32,111 nt of DNA from assembly GCA_030833205.1 (NCBI GenBank), contig JAURHS010000025.1, positions 1-32,111 on the forward strand. Reading direction: 5' to 3'. Below, one piece after another: positions 8,475 to 16,125 of the stretch. The translations under genes were made by a program, and so were the position numbers. Within the stretch, counting starts at the first letter, position 1. Each line of letters begins with the position of its first letter. This stretch comes from Prosthecobacter sp. GTDB lineage: Bacteria; Verrucomicrobiota; Verrucomicrobiia; Verrucomicrobiales; Verrucomicrobiaceae. The notes beneath the pieces are model-generated. The model saw only the letters and a program-made list of their open reading frames with translations, ran no database searches and was not told the origin of the DNA.

Positions 8475-9440
8475 TTACTGCAGCACGATCTCGGCCTTGG
8501 GCAGCAGGCTCTTGAGTTGAGCCAGAGCCCCTGGTTTGACCTGAGTCTGGTACAGATTGAGGCTGCGCAGGTTTTTCAGGGCGCTGAGGGCCTGCAGGCC
8601 CTCGGCGCTGACCTGCGTGCCGAAGAGGTTGAGGTGACGCAGTTGTTTCAGCGCTGCCAAATGCACCAATCCGGAATTGTCGATCTTGGTCTGGCGCAGG
8701 TCCAAACTGATCAGGCTCTTGAATCCTGCCAAGGCCTTGAGGCCCTCATTGCTGATCACCGTGCGACCCAGGTCGAGCTGGGCGATGTTGGCGGCGAGAT
8801 CCTTGAGGGACTGCAGGCTCTCATCGTTGCAACGCGAGACACCGGTGAGGAAGTCCACCCGCAGCAGGGGGCTGTCGGCCTTGAGTTGGAAGACCTGCGC
8901 GCCCTTGGCCTTGGCGGCTTCGAGCGCAGCTGGGTCGGCGGCTTTGAGGGTTTTGGACAGTTCGGCGTAGAGCAACTCGTGCTCGCGAGGGCCCTTGGGC
9001 GCAGCGGGCTTGGCCGCCAGAACCTCGGCGGGAGCGCCTTCCAGATTGCCTTTCCATTCACCAAAGGGAGCGCCTTCCTCGATCCAGCTTTTAAGCAGGG
9101 CAATCTCTGCCGCGCTGAGGGGATCGCCCTCTGGGGGCATGAACATGTCATCGTCCTTGGGCAGGTTGACGACTTCAAAGAGGTAGCTCTTGGCCAGGTT
9201 GCCGGGAACCAGGGCAGGGCCGTTCTCCGCCCCCTTGAGCATGGCCCAGGCAGCGTCAAGCCTGAGGTCGCCCTTGGGGTTTTTCCTGCGGCCGTCCACC
9301 ATCTTGGGGGCGCTGTGGCACTCCAGGCACTTCTTCTCAAAGATGGGCAGAATCTGGGTTTTGAAATCCACTGCCTGCACGGCCGGCACCGCGTTGAGGA
9401 TGAGCAGGCCAAGCAGGGATGGGGTGGGGAGACGCAACAT
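8475..9440 (-). CDS. exported c-type cytochrome with leucine-rich repeats
   Basis: A 321-residue secreted protein. Signal peptide residues 1-23 (ends AVQA), then a planctomycete-type cytochrome domain with DFKTQILPIFEKKCLECH, haem site C38-L-E-C-H42. The usual downstream signature PKDDDMFMPPEGDPLSAAEIALLKSWIEEGA (abridged: FMPPEG...LKSWIEEGAP) supplies the probable distal Met ligand. The C-terminal third (about residues 216-314) is made of four 24-residue leucine-rich repeats of the pattern LxxLxLxxTxIxxxGLxxLxxLxx, ending in the protein's last residues. Fusion of such a haem domain with LRRs suggests a periplasmic electron-transfer module with a binding surface; the partner is unknown. ATG 9440 is preferred to an in-frame GTG at 9467 because it opens the signal peptide. 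It converges with pckG, 41 bases away. Confidence 0.88.
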   Translation of the reverse strand: MLRLPTPSLLGLLILNAVPAVQAVDFKTQILPIFEKKCLECHSAPKMVDGRRKNPKGDLRLDAAWAMLKGAENGPALVPGNLAKSYLFEVVNLPKDDDMFMPPEGDPLSAAEIALLKSWIEEGAPFGEWKGNLEGAPAEVLAAKPAAPKGPREHELLYAELSKTLKAADPAALEAAKAKGAQVFQLKADSPLLRVDFLTGVSRCNDESLQSLKDLAANIAQLDLGRTVISNEGLKALAGFKSLISLDLRQTKIDNSGLVHLAALKQLRHLNLFGTQVSAEGLQALSALKNLRSLNLYQTQVKPGALAQLKSLLPKAEIVLQ

Positions 9441-9669
9441 GAAGGTGGAAAAATGAGGGGCTGGCACGGAAGGTGCATTCGCAGCGGCGGCGCAACTTCC
9501 TGCCTACGGAGGCTGGAAACGCCTTGCCGATGCCCCTTTTTTCTGGAAAAGCCCCAACTGCCCAAGGTTGTTCCCTGCGCGCCCATTCTTGGGAGGTTTT
9601 CAGGAACATGCCTTGGCCTTGGAAGCCCAGCCTCTTGGATCGCGTTGCCTCCTCTCCAACCCACCTGCC

Positions 9670-10968
9670 ATGCCTCACTCCGTCGCTGTTGATCAAGCCC
9701 TGCGCCACTCCACTCTGGCCATCGTCATGGGCGGCGGGGCGGGCACCCGGCTCTACCCCCTGACCAAGGATCGGGCCAAGCCTGCGGTGCCGCTGGCCGG
9801 CAAGTACCGCTTGGTGGACATCCCCATCAGCAACTGCATCAACTCAGGAGTCCGGCAGGTCTTTGTGCTCACGCAGTTCAACAGCATGTCGCTGAACCGG
9901 CACATCTCGCGCACCTACAAGTTTGACCAATTCACTCGCGGCTTCGTCGAGGTGTTGGCGGCGCAGCAAACACCAGACGGAGAGCGCTGGTACCAAGGCA
10001 CGGCTGATGCGGTACGCCAGAATCTGCGCTACTTCACTGAGAGCAATCATGAGTATTTCCTGATCCTCAGCGGCGATCAGCTCTACCGGATGGATTTCCG
10101 TCAGGTCATGGCCCAGCACCTCAAAAGCGGTGCAGAACTCACCATTGCCACCCTGCCGGTCAATGCCAGTGACGCCAAGAGTTTTGGCATCATGCGCAGC
10201 GACGAGTGCGGGCGCATCAATGAGTTTGTGGAAAAACCCAAGGACCCTGCCTTGCTGGAGTCCCTGCGCATGCCTCCGGGCATGGTTCAGACTCTCGGTC
10301 TGCCCGCCGATGAACCGCGTTTTCAGGCCAGCATGGGCATCTACCTCTTCAACCGTCAAACCCTGCTGGACTGCCTGGACAATCAGCTGATGGACTTTGG
10401 CAAGAACATCATCCCCTCGGTGATTGAGTCGCGGCGGGTGCAGGCCTATCAGTTCCAGGGATACTGGGAGGACATCGGCACCATCTCCTCCTTCTTCAAG
10501 GCCAACCTCGATCTCTGCAGCATGGTGCCGCAGTACGATTTCTTTGATTCGCAGGCGCCCATCTACACACACGCCCGCTTTCTTCCCGCCACCAAGATCA
10601 ACGGGGCAAACATCCGCGCCGCGCTGCTCTCAGATGGTTGCATCATCACCGACGCCACCGTGGACACGGCCGTGGTGGGCGTGCGCAGCATCATCGAGAG
10701 CGGCTCCTCGCTGCGTGAGGTGGTGCTCATGGGGGCGGATTACTATGCCGGCGCGGCTGGCACTGACTCCAGCAAGCCTGCCCCTGGCATTGGCCGCAAT
10801 TGCCGCATCGAGCGTGCCATCATTGATAAGAATGTGCATGTTGGCGACAACAGCGTCATCACCCCGGAAGGCAAGCCTGAGAACATGGACCACGAGCTTT
10901 ACAGCATTCGCGATGGCATCGTGGTCATTCCCAAGGGCACAGTCATTCCAGCCGGGACTTGGATCTGA
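9670..10968 (+). CDS. glgC: glucose-1-phosphate adenylyltransferase
   Basis: The 432-residue enzyme makes ADP-glucose from glucose-1-phosphate and ATP, the committed step of bacterial glycogen synthesis. The nucleotide-binding signature GGGAGTRLYPLTKDRAKPAV is at residues 21-40, followed by PLAGKYRLVDIPISNCINSG; LSGDQLYRMDF, EKPKDPALLES and GYWEDIGTISSFFKANLDL mark the sugar-binding and catalytic core. The C-terminal third has the hexapeptide left-handed beta-helix typical of GlgC. From memory, the N-terminal signature resembles cyanobacterial and plant enzymes more than enterobacterial ones. Length is normal (about 420-440). ATG 9670 is chosen by homology. No other glg gene is present, so it is not in a glycogen operon. 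It is divergent from the cytochrome-LRR gene across a 229-base spacer in which I see no gene or clear promoter. Confidence 0.96.
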   Translation: MPHSVAVDQALRHSTLAIVMGGGAGTRLYPLTKDRAKPAVPLAGKYRLVDIPISNCINSGVRQVFVLTQFNSMSLNRHISRTYKFDQFTRGFVEVLAAQQTPDGERWYQGTADAVRQNLRYFTESNHEYFLILSGDQLYRMDFRQVMAQHLKSGAELTIATLPVNASDAKSFGIMRSDECGRINEFVEKPKDPALLESLRMPPGMVQTLGLPADEPRFQASMGIYLFNRQTLLDCLDNQLMDFGKNIIPSVIESRRVQAYQFQGYWEDIGTISSFFKANLDLCSMVPQYDFFDSQAPIYTHARFLPATKINGANIRAALLSDGCIITDATVDTAVVGVRSIIESGSSLREVVLMGADYYAGAAGTDSSKPAPGIGRNCRIERAIIDKNVHVGDNSVITPEGKPENMDHELYSIRDGIVVIPKGTVIPAGTWI

Positions 10969-11241
10969 CGGCGGCCTTGCAGGTCCCGCCCGAGGCCTCG
11001 CGGCAGGGTTGAATCAAGCCGCGTGGATCAAAGCTGCTTGTCCTTCGAGATGGCCTCAGGCCTTGCGCAGCGGCGGAGGTTCTGCCCCGGGTGCATCCCA
11101 GGCCCACGAGCCTCGCTCGTTGTCTGGCCTGCGGCGCTGCGGAGACATTGCGCTTTCTCTGCCGCGCCTTGGCTGCATCGGTTCTGGTCTCCTGCGTTGG
11201 GGGAGGCCTTGGTCCTGGGGATGGTGCTGACACCAAGGCAG
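10969..11241. other. 273-base intergenic stretch with no convincing gene
   Basis: Between the glgC stop and the tsf terminator there is no recognisable gene. Short open frames cross it on both strands but none opens like a known protein. I looked for tRNA, SRP RNA, RNase P RNA and tmRNA core motifs and saw none. The only structure seen is a nested hairpin at 11099-11131: CAGGCC (11099-11104) pairs with GGCCTG (11126-11131), and inside it ACGAG (11106-11110) pairs with CTCGT (11116-11120). It has no U-tract, so it is a poor candidate for a glgC terminator. Confidence 0.4.
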
Positions 11242-11271
11242 CAAAAAGGCCAGCCCTTGCGGACTGGCCTT
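11242..11271 (-). terminator. rho-independent terminator of rpsB-tsf
   Basis: Read on the minus strand, AAGGCCAG (11271-11264), a 10-base loop, then CTGGCCTT (11253-11246) followed by TTT gives a perfect 8-base-pair stem with a short U-tract. It lies 25 bases downstream of the tsf stop at 11297, the right place to end the rpsB-tsf transcript. Confidence 0.8.
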
Positions 11272-11296
11272 GATGATGAAGGCGATCTGGTGGGGT

Positions 11297-12097
11297 TCAG
11301 ATCTCTTCGCCGACGGCGTAGCGCACAAAGCGCGTCACGCTGAGGTTGGCGGCCTTGAGCAGGTCGCCGACGCTCTGGTCGGGGTTCTTGATGAAGGCTT
11401 GGCCGACGAGGCACTGCTCAGCGAAGATCTTCTCGATCTTGCCATTGACGATTTTGTCAACGATCTCAGCAGGCTTGCCCTTGACCTGTTCGGCGGCGAT
11501 TTCGCGCTCGCGGTCAATGAGCGACTGCGGCACATCTTGGCGCTGAATGAACTTGGGGCTGGAGGCAGCGATGTGCATGCAGACATCGCGCAGGGTGGTG
11601 GCGGCCTCGGGGGAGGCGGCGCCCTCAGCGCTGACGAGCACGCCCACGCGGCCACCGAGGTGGATGTAGGACTGCAGTTGGCCGGAGCCGGCCTGGAAGA
11701 CCTCGAGGCGACGCAGAACAATGTTCTCGCCCATCTCGGCAATCTTGCCCTTGATGAGTTCGACGATCTCGCTGCTGTCCGCAGCCAAACCACCGGCAAG
11801 CTTGCCGCAGAGTTCTGCGACGAAGGCCTTGAAGTTTTCGTTCTTGGCCACGAAGTCGGTTTCGCAGTTGACCTCGGCGAGCACGCCGGTGCCGCCGCTG
11901 ATCTGGGAGGCCACAACGCCTTCCTTGGTCTGGCGGTCAGCCTTTTTCTCGGCCTTGGTGATGCCCTTTTTGCGCAGGATGGTCTCGGCCTTGTCGAGGT
12001 CGCCGTCGGCTTCCTTGAGAGCGGCCTTGCATTCCATCATGCCGGCATTGGTTTTCTCGCGCAGGGTCGAGACGAGTTTGGCGGTGATTTCAGCCAT
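11297..12097 (-). CDS. tsf: translation elongation factor Ts
   Basis: The 266-residue protein is EF-Ts, which exchanges GDP for GTP on EF-Tu. It starts with the N-terminal UBA-like domain (AKLVSTLREKTNAGMMECKAAL), which contacts the EF-Tu G domain, followed by the core motif TDFVAKN at residues 80-86, whose Asp-Phe inserts near the EF-Tu magnesium site. The C-terminal core contains FIKNPDQSVGDLLK. The length is slightly short against E. coli (283) but typical for many phyla. It lies 33 bases downstream of rpsB on the same strand, the near-universal rpsB-tsf order, and ends at a clear terminator. The ATG at 12097 is followed by the canonical MAEITA start. The leader before the ATG is C/T-rich, without a Shine-Dalgarno motif. 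Confidence 0.97.
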   Translation of the reverse strand: MAEITAKLVSTLREKTNAGMMECKAALKEADGDLDKAETILRKKGITKAEKKADRQTKEGVVASQISGGTGVLAEVNCETDFVAKNENFKAFVAELCGKLAGGLAADSSEIVELIKGKIAEMGENIVLRRLEVFQAGSGQLQSYIHLGGRVGVLVSAEGAASPEAATTLRDVCMHIAASSPKFIQRQDVPQSLIDREREIAAEQVKGKPAEIVDKIVNGKIEKIFAEQCLVGQAFIKNPDQSVGDLLKAANLSVTRFVRYAVGEEI

Positions 12098-12130
12098 GAG
12101 TGATTCGGTGCAGAGGGTGAGGGGTGGGGA

Positions 12131-12817
12131 TCAGGCGTTCTGCGGAGCAGCGGCGATGATCGGGTCAATGAGCTTCTGCAGGATGATGCGGATCGAGCGG
12201 ATCGCGTCGTCGTTGGCAGCAATGGGGTGGTCGATGAGGTCGGGGTCGGCGTTGGTGTCGACCAGGGCCACGATGGGGATGCGCAGGCGGCGGGCTTCGT
12301 TGACGGCGATGTGCTCGCGGGCGCTGTCGACGATGATGACGGCATCAGGAAGTTTTTCCATGCCGCGCACACCGCGCAGGTTGCGCTCGAGTTTGATGCG
12401 CTCGCGGTTGAGGCCGGCGAGTTCCTTCTTGGACATGGCCTTGAACTCAGGCTTCTTCTCGATTTCCTCGAGGTAGTTGAGGCGGGCCACGCTCTTGCGG
12501 ATGGTCTCGTTGTTGGTGAGGGTGCCACCCAGCCAGCGATGATTGACATAAAACTGTCCGCAGGCCTCAGCGGCTTCGCGGATGGCTTCCTGGGCTTGGC
12601 GCTTGCAGCCCACAAAAAGAAGGCGACGGCCCTTGCGTGCCAAATCGGCAAGGAAGGCGGCAGCGGATTCGATCTGCTTGACGGTTTCCTCAATGTTGAG
12701 GATGTGAATCTGGTTGCGGCTGTCCAGGATGAAGGGCTTCATCTTGGGGTTCCAGCGCTTGGTTTGGTGACCAAAGTGGACACCGGCTTCGACGAGTTCT
12801 GCGAGGATTTGGGACAT
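12131..12817 (-). CDS. rpsB: 30S ribosomal protein S2
   Basis: The 228-residue protein is ribosomal protein S2, which binds the 30S head-body junction together with S1-type proteins. Signature stretches are all visible: [19 protein letters not shown] at the N-terminus, [28 protein letters not shown], the signature [30 protein letters not shown] and [11 protein letters not shown]. Length is close to E. coli S2 (241), with a short C-terminal tail (AAPQNA). The ATG at 12817 is set by the conserved MSQIL-type start; the open frame continues upstream without family similarity. It begins the rpsB-tsf operon. A long leader with two stable hairpins and a plausible promoter lies upstream, suggesting post-transcriptional control. 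No Shine-Dalgarno motif: the 20 bases before the ATG are nearly all A, C and T. Confidence 0.97.
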   Translation of the reverse strand: MSQILAELVEAGVHFGHQTKRWNPKMKPFILDSRNQIHILNIEETVKQIESAAAFLADLARKGRRLLFVGCKRQAQEAIREAAEACGQFYVNHRWLGGTLTNNETIRKSVARLNYLEEIEKKPEFKAMSKKELAGLNRERIKLERNLRGVRGMEKLPDAVIIVDSAREHIAVNEARRLRIPIVALVDTNADPDLIDHPIAANDDAIRSIRIILQKLIDPIIAAAPQNA

Positions 12818-12953
12818 GAGGTTTGGTTTGAAGTGTCTGCTTGGACCGCACACCATCCCAACGGGGGAAGTGCTCAGGGCAGGGGGCCCTGATCCGGCAA
12901 GCCGACGGTTGAGGTTGACTGAGTCCCCACCAAGGCACGGGTGCCGGGGAGGG
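12818..12953 (-). promoter_or_regulatory. structured 5' leader of rpsB
   Basis: If the promoter at 12960-12987 is right, rpsB mRNA has a leader of about 136 bases with two hairpins. The start-distal one pairs CCCC and GGCAC (12949-12946, 12938-12934 side) with GTGCC and GGGG, spanning 12925-12949. The nearer one is a perfect 7-base-pair stem with a 5-base loop at 12874-12892 (TCAGGGC/GCCCTGA). S2 is known to autoregulate rpsB-tsf in E. coli through its leader; an analogous role here is inference, as these structures were not compared with known leader families. Confidence 0.45.
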
Positions 12954-12959
12954 GAGCAA

Positions 12960-12987
12960 AGGGTAGGGGCGGCAGGCCTTCTGGCAA
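12960..12987 (-). promoter_or_regulatory. candidate promoter of rpsB-tsf
   Basis: On the minus strand TTGCCA (12987-12982) is followed after 16 bases by TACCCT (12965-12960). The same TTGCCA-N16-TAnnnT layout precedes typA. It sits between the stop of the DUF1549 gene and the rpsB leader. A second TTGACA (13010-13005) overlaps that stop codon but has no -10 at a usable distance. Confidence 0.4.
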
Positions 12988-13006
12988 GTTGTTTTTCAGC
13001 CTGTTG

Positions 13007-15991
13007 TCAACGGTGCGTGATCGTCTCGTCGAGATTGAAAAGCACTCTGGCCAGCGCTGCCCAGGCCGCCTCGCCATTTAAGCCGTTTTTCTGTTGATTT
13101 TCAACAAACTGAATCAATGTTTCCTGCTCTCCCAATTCGGGTGGGCGGCTGAGGACACGCTGGGTGAGCAGCTTGAGGGCTGCGGTCTTGTCCCCAGGGT
13201 GGGCCTTCCTGATGGCCTTGCCCAAGGCTTGTGCGGCCTCGTTCATGCCCTCGTCATTGAGCAGGCTCAGGGCCTGCAGGGGGCTGTTGGAGACCTCGCG
13301 CCGGGCCAGGCAGGCCTCGCCACTTGGGGCGTCAAAGGTGTTGAACAGGGCGAAGGGTGCGGTGCGTTTGGCAAAGGTGTAGAGGCTGCGGCGGTAGCGG
13401 TCCTCGCCCTGACTGGTTTGCCAGGCCACCTTGCCGTAGGTGCCTTCGCTGGTGACGCTTGCGGGTTGGGGTGGGTAAACGCCAGGGCCACCCATTTTTG
13501 GCGAGAGCAGGCCGGCGGCCTGCAGGGTGCTGTCGCGGATGATTTCAGCCTCCAATCGGAAGCGCGAGGCCCGGGCCAGCCATTGGTTGCCCGGGTCCTG
13601 GGCCTGAAGTTTGGGGGTCAGGGCCGAGGACTGGCGGTAGGTTTCACTGGTCACGATGAGGCGGTGCAGGGCCTTTTGTGACCAACCCAGGCGTTGAAAC
13701 TCCAGGGCCAGCCAATCGAGCAATTCCGGGTGCGTGGGGGGATCGCTTTGGTAGCCGAAATCCTCGAGGCTTTTGACCAGGCCCTGTCCAAAGAAGGCCT
13801 GCCAGTGACGGTTGACGCTGACTCTCGCGGTCAGGGGATGTTGGGGCGAGAACAGCCAGCGCGCAAAGCTCAGGCGATCGGCGGCACGGTCCTTGGGAAG
13901 TGGTGGCAGCACGGCGGGTACGCCGGCGGCAACCAGCTCGCGCGGCGAGAGGTATTCGCCACGGTGATGGCGATGGGTCTTGCGCTGTTGATCTGCCGGG
14001 CGGGCGCGCATGATGAGTGTGGGTTGGCCGCGCGGCCAGTTGCGCCTTGCCGCCAAAAGGGGAGCTGCGTGTTGTTGCATCTCCGGGGTGCTGATCAGGA
14101 AATGCTGCAGAAGCTGGGCGCGCTGCGCAGGATCAAGCGTTGCCTGATCGCGTCGCAGGAGATCTTCAATGGCCGCGGGATGGCCGGTGAGTTGGGCCTG
14201 TGCGTCGTCTGAAGCGCTCCAGCGAAAATACCCCAAGGGGCAGGAGAAATGTTTTTCAAAAAGCATGCGCAGTTTCAGGCCGCGGCTCAGGTCCACGGGC
14301 TTGGCGAAGGTGACGACCATGCTGTGGTATTGCCCCTGACCGCCGAGCACCTGCCAGCCACTGGACATCTCGCCGTCCAAGGCGGCGGCCGCGCTGTTGA
14401 CTTTGGATCTGGCCTTGCCCTTGGCCTTGGCTTTGGATTTTGCGGCGGCTGCGCTGTCGCTGATGCGGTCTTCTTCTTGTTCATTGCTGGCTCGGGCCTG
14501 CGCCAGGCTTAGGGCCTGGCCTTCCTGGCTGGCCTGCAGTTCACTGAGGAAAAAACCGCCGATGGGGCCTTCGTAGGAGGTGAGGCCGGGGCCGTCATTG
14601 GGCAGGCTGGGGTGCGAGGCCACCTCCAGGCGCAGGGCTGTGGCGGCCTTGAGGTCAGCCTGCAGCTCCAGTTCATAAACATCGCTCTTGCTGCTGTCGC
14701 CGCTGCCGAGGATGAAGCCATCGCTCTGCAGCTTGAGAGTGGGCATGCTGCTTTGCATGGACTTGGGGCGCAGCACCTGCCAGTGCGCGGCGCGCGGGGC
14801 CTCGCGCTTCTGCCAGGCTTCAAGCGCGGTTTTCATTGCGGTTGCGCCGCCGGGATACCTGGCAGGCAACTGGTCCTCGAGTTGCCTGAGCCGCGAGGCA
14901 TGGGCCTGCTCCTGCGCCTGCACCTCTGGTGTGGGGATGAAGTAAGTGGGCTCATCGGCCTGATTGAGCAGGGCCATCAGGCCATAGAACTCGCGGTGCT
15001 CAATGGGGTCGTACTTGTGAGTGTGGCATTGGGTGCAGCCCAGAGTCAGGCCCATCCAGGTGGTGCCAGTCACGGCCACGCGGTCCACCAGCGCATAAAA
15101 ACGAAACTCGTTGGGGTCAATGCCGCCCTCCTCGTTGAGCATGGTGTTGCGATGAAAGCCGGTGGCAATCAGCTCTGCAGGCCCGGCCTGCGGCAACAAG
15201 TCTCCGGCAAGTTGCGCGATGGAGAATTGATCAAAGGGCATGTCGGCATTGAGCGCATTGACCACCCAATCGCGCCAGGGCCAGGCTGGGCGTGGGCGGT
15301 CTTTCTCATAACCGTTGGTGTCCGCGTAACGCGCAAGATCCAGCCAGCGCCGGGCCCAGCGTTCGCCGCAACGCGGGGAGTTGAGCAGTTGCGTGACCAT
15401 GGCCTCATAGGCCTTGGGTGAGGAGTCGCTCTGAAAGGCGGCGAGTTGCTCGGCAGTGGGAGGCAGGCCGGTCAAGTCCAGCGACAGTCGGCGCAGCAGG
15501 GTGCCGGCATCGGCGGGCGGCGAGGGCTCAAGGCCCTTTTCCTTGAGCCGTTGGCGGACAAAGGCGTCGATGGGATGTGGGGCCAGAGCCGGTGGGGTGA
15601 TGGGGCGCGGCGGCGTGAAGGCCCAGTGCGCCTCGTACTTGGCGCCTTGCGCAATCCATTGCCGCAGCACTTCTCGCTGGGCCTGGCTCAGGGGCTTGCG
15701 CGTGGATGGCGGCGGCATCACCTCGTCTTCATCAGGACTCTCAATGCGCCGCATGAGTTCACTTTGTGCGGGTTTGCCGGGAAGGATGGCGCGCTCACCA
15801 CTCTTGCCGCTGCCATGGGCCTGGTCCTGCAGGTCGAGGCGCAGGCCGCCCTTGCGGCCATGCTCGTCCATGCCGTGGCAGGCAAAGCAGTGTTGCGCCA
15901 AAATCGGCCGCACCTCGCGGTTGAAGTCCACCGCGCCAAGCGCAGGAGCAACCAGCGTCAACAAAAATGGCAAGCGCAGGAGCAGGCCCAT
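13007..15991 (-). CDS. exported DUF1549/DUF1553 planctomycete-type cytochrome protein
   Basis: This 994-residue protein has a signal peptide (residues 1-20, ending ALGA), then the PSCyt1 haem domain with DFNREVRPILAQHCFACH (C35 to H39) and VMPPPSTRKPLS. Next is the DUF1549 (PSCyt2) domain, with LLRRLSLDLTGLPPT, RCGERWARRWLDLARYAD and a second CXXCH (C319-T-Q-C-H323) in the motif CTQCHTHKYDP. The middle is a beta-rich, discoidin-like segment (about 395-600), then DUF1553 from about 690 to 960 (RLSFARWLFSPQHPLTARV, VNRHWQAFFGQGLVKSLEDF). Many such genes are followed by a DUF1501 gene; this one is not, being followed by rpsB-tsf. A low-complexity Lys/Ala stretch at about residues 513-532 interrupts the middle region. 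Function is unproven; a role in periplasmic polysaccharide or sulfated-sugar degradation is often proposed for the family. Confidence 0.92.
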   Translation of the reverse strand: MGLLLRLPFLLTLVAPALGAVDFNREVRPILAQHCFACHGMDEHGRKGGLRLDLQDQAHGSGKSGERAILPGKPAQSELMRRIESPDEDEVMPPPSTRKPLSQAQREVLRQWIAQGAKYEAHWAFTPPRPITPPALAPHPIDAFVRQRLKEKGLEPSPPADAGTLLRRLSLDLTGLPPTAEQLAAFQSDSSPKAYEAMVTQLLNSPRCGERWARRWLDLARYADTNGYEKDRPRPAWPWRDWVVNALNADMPFDQFSIAQLAGDLLPQAGPAELIATGFHRNTMLNEEGGIDPNEFRFYALVDRVAVTGTTWMGLTLGCTQCHTHKYDPIEHREFYGLMALLNQADEPTYFIPTPEVQAQEQAHASRLRQLEDQLPARYPGGATAMKTALEAWQKREAPRAAHWQVLRPKSMQSSMPTLKLQSDGFILGSGDSSKSDVYELELQADLKAATALRLEVASHPSLPNDGPGLTSYEGPIGGFFLSELQASQEGQALSLAQARASNEQEEDRISDSAAAAKSKAKAKGKARSKVNSAAAALDGEMSSGWQVLGGQGQYHSMVVTFAKPVDLSRGLKLRMLFEKHFSCPLGYFRWSASDDAQAQLTGHPAAIEDLLRRDQATLDPAQRAQLLQHFLISTPEMQQHAAPLLAARRNWPRGQPTLIMRARPADQQRKTHRHHRGEYLSPRELVAAGVPAVLPPLPKDRAADRLSFARWLFSPQHPLTARVSVNRHWQAFFGQGLVKSLEDFGYQSDPPTHPELLDWLALEFQRLGWSQKALHRLIVTSETYRQSSALTPKLQAQDPGNQWLARASRFRLEAEIIRDSTLQAAGLLSPKMGGPGVYPPQPASVTSEGTYGKVAWQTSQGEDRYRRSLYTFAKRTAPFALFNTFDAPSGEACLARREVSNSPLQALSLLNDEGMNEAAQALGKAIRKAHPGDKTAALKLLTQRVLSRPPELGEQETLIQFVENQQKNGLNGEAAWAALARVLFNLDETITHR

Positions 15992-16088
15992 GCCAAAGGG
16001 AAAGCCGCCCGAGGGCTGAATCTGTCGCTCTTTTTTTGGCTTCAGTGGTTTGAAGCGGCCACGGGCCGGGGGGCTTGGTGAATTCTGC

Positions 16089-16118
16089 TTGGCCGTCGCG
16101 GCAAAAGGCGCTTAGTCT
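16089..16118 (+). promoter_or_regulatory. candidate promoter of the ArsR-methyltransferase gene
   Basis: TTGGCC (16089-16094), 18 bases, then TAGTCT (16113-16118). The -10 region GCGCTTAGTCT resembles GCGCTTAGGCT at the proposed typA promoter. A transcript starting about 7 bases after it would begin at or next to the TTG at 16126, making the mRNA leaderless. Confidence 0.3.
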
Positions 16119-16125
16119 TGGAGGG

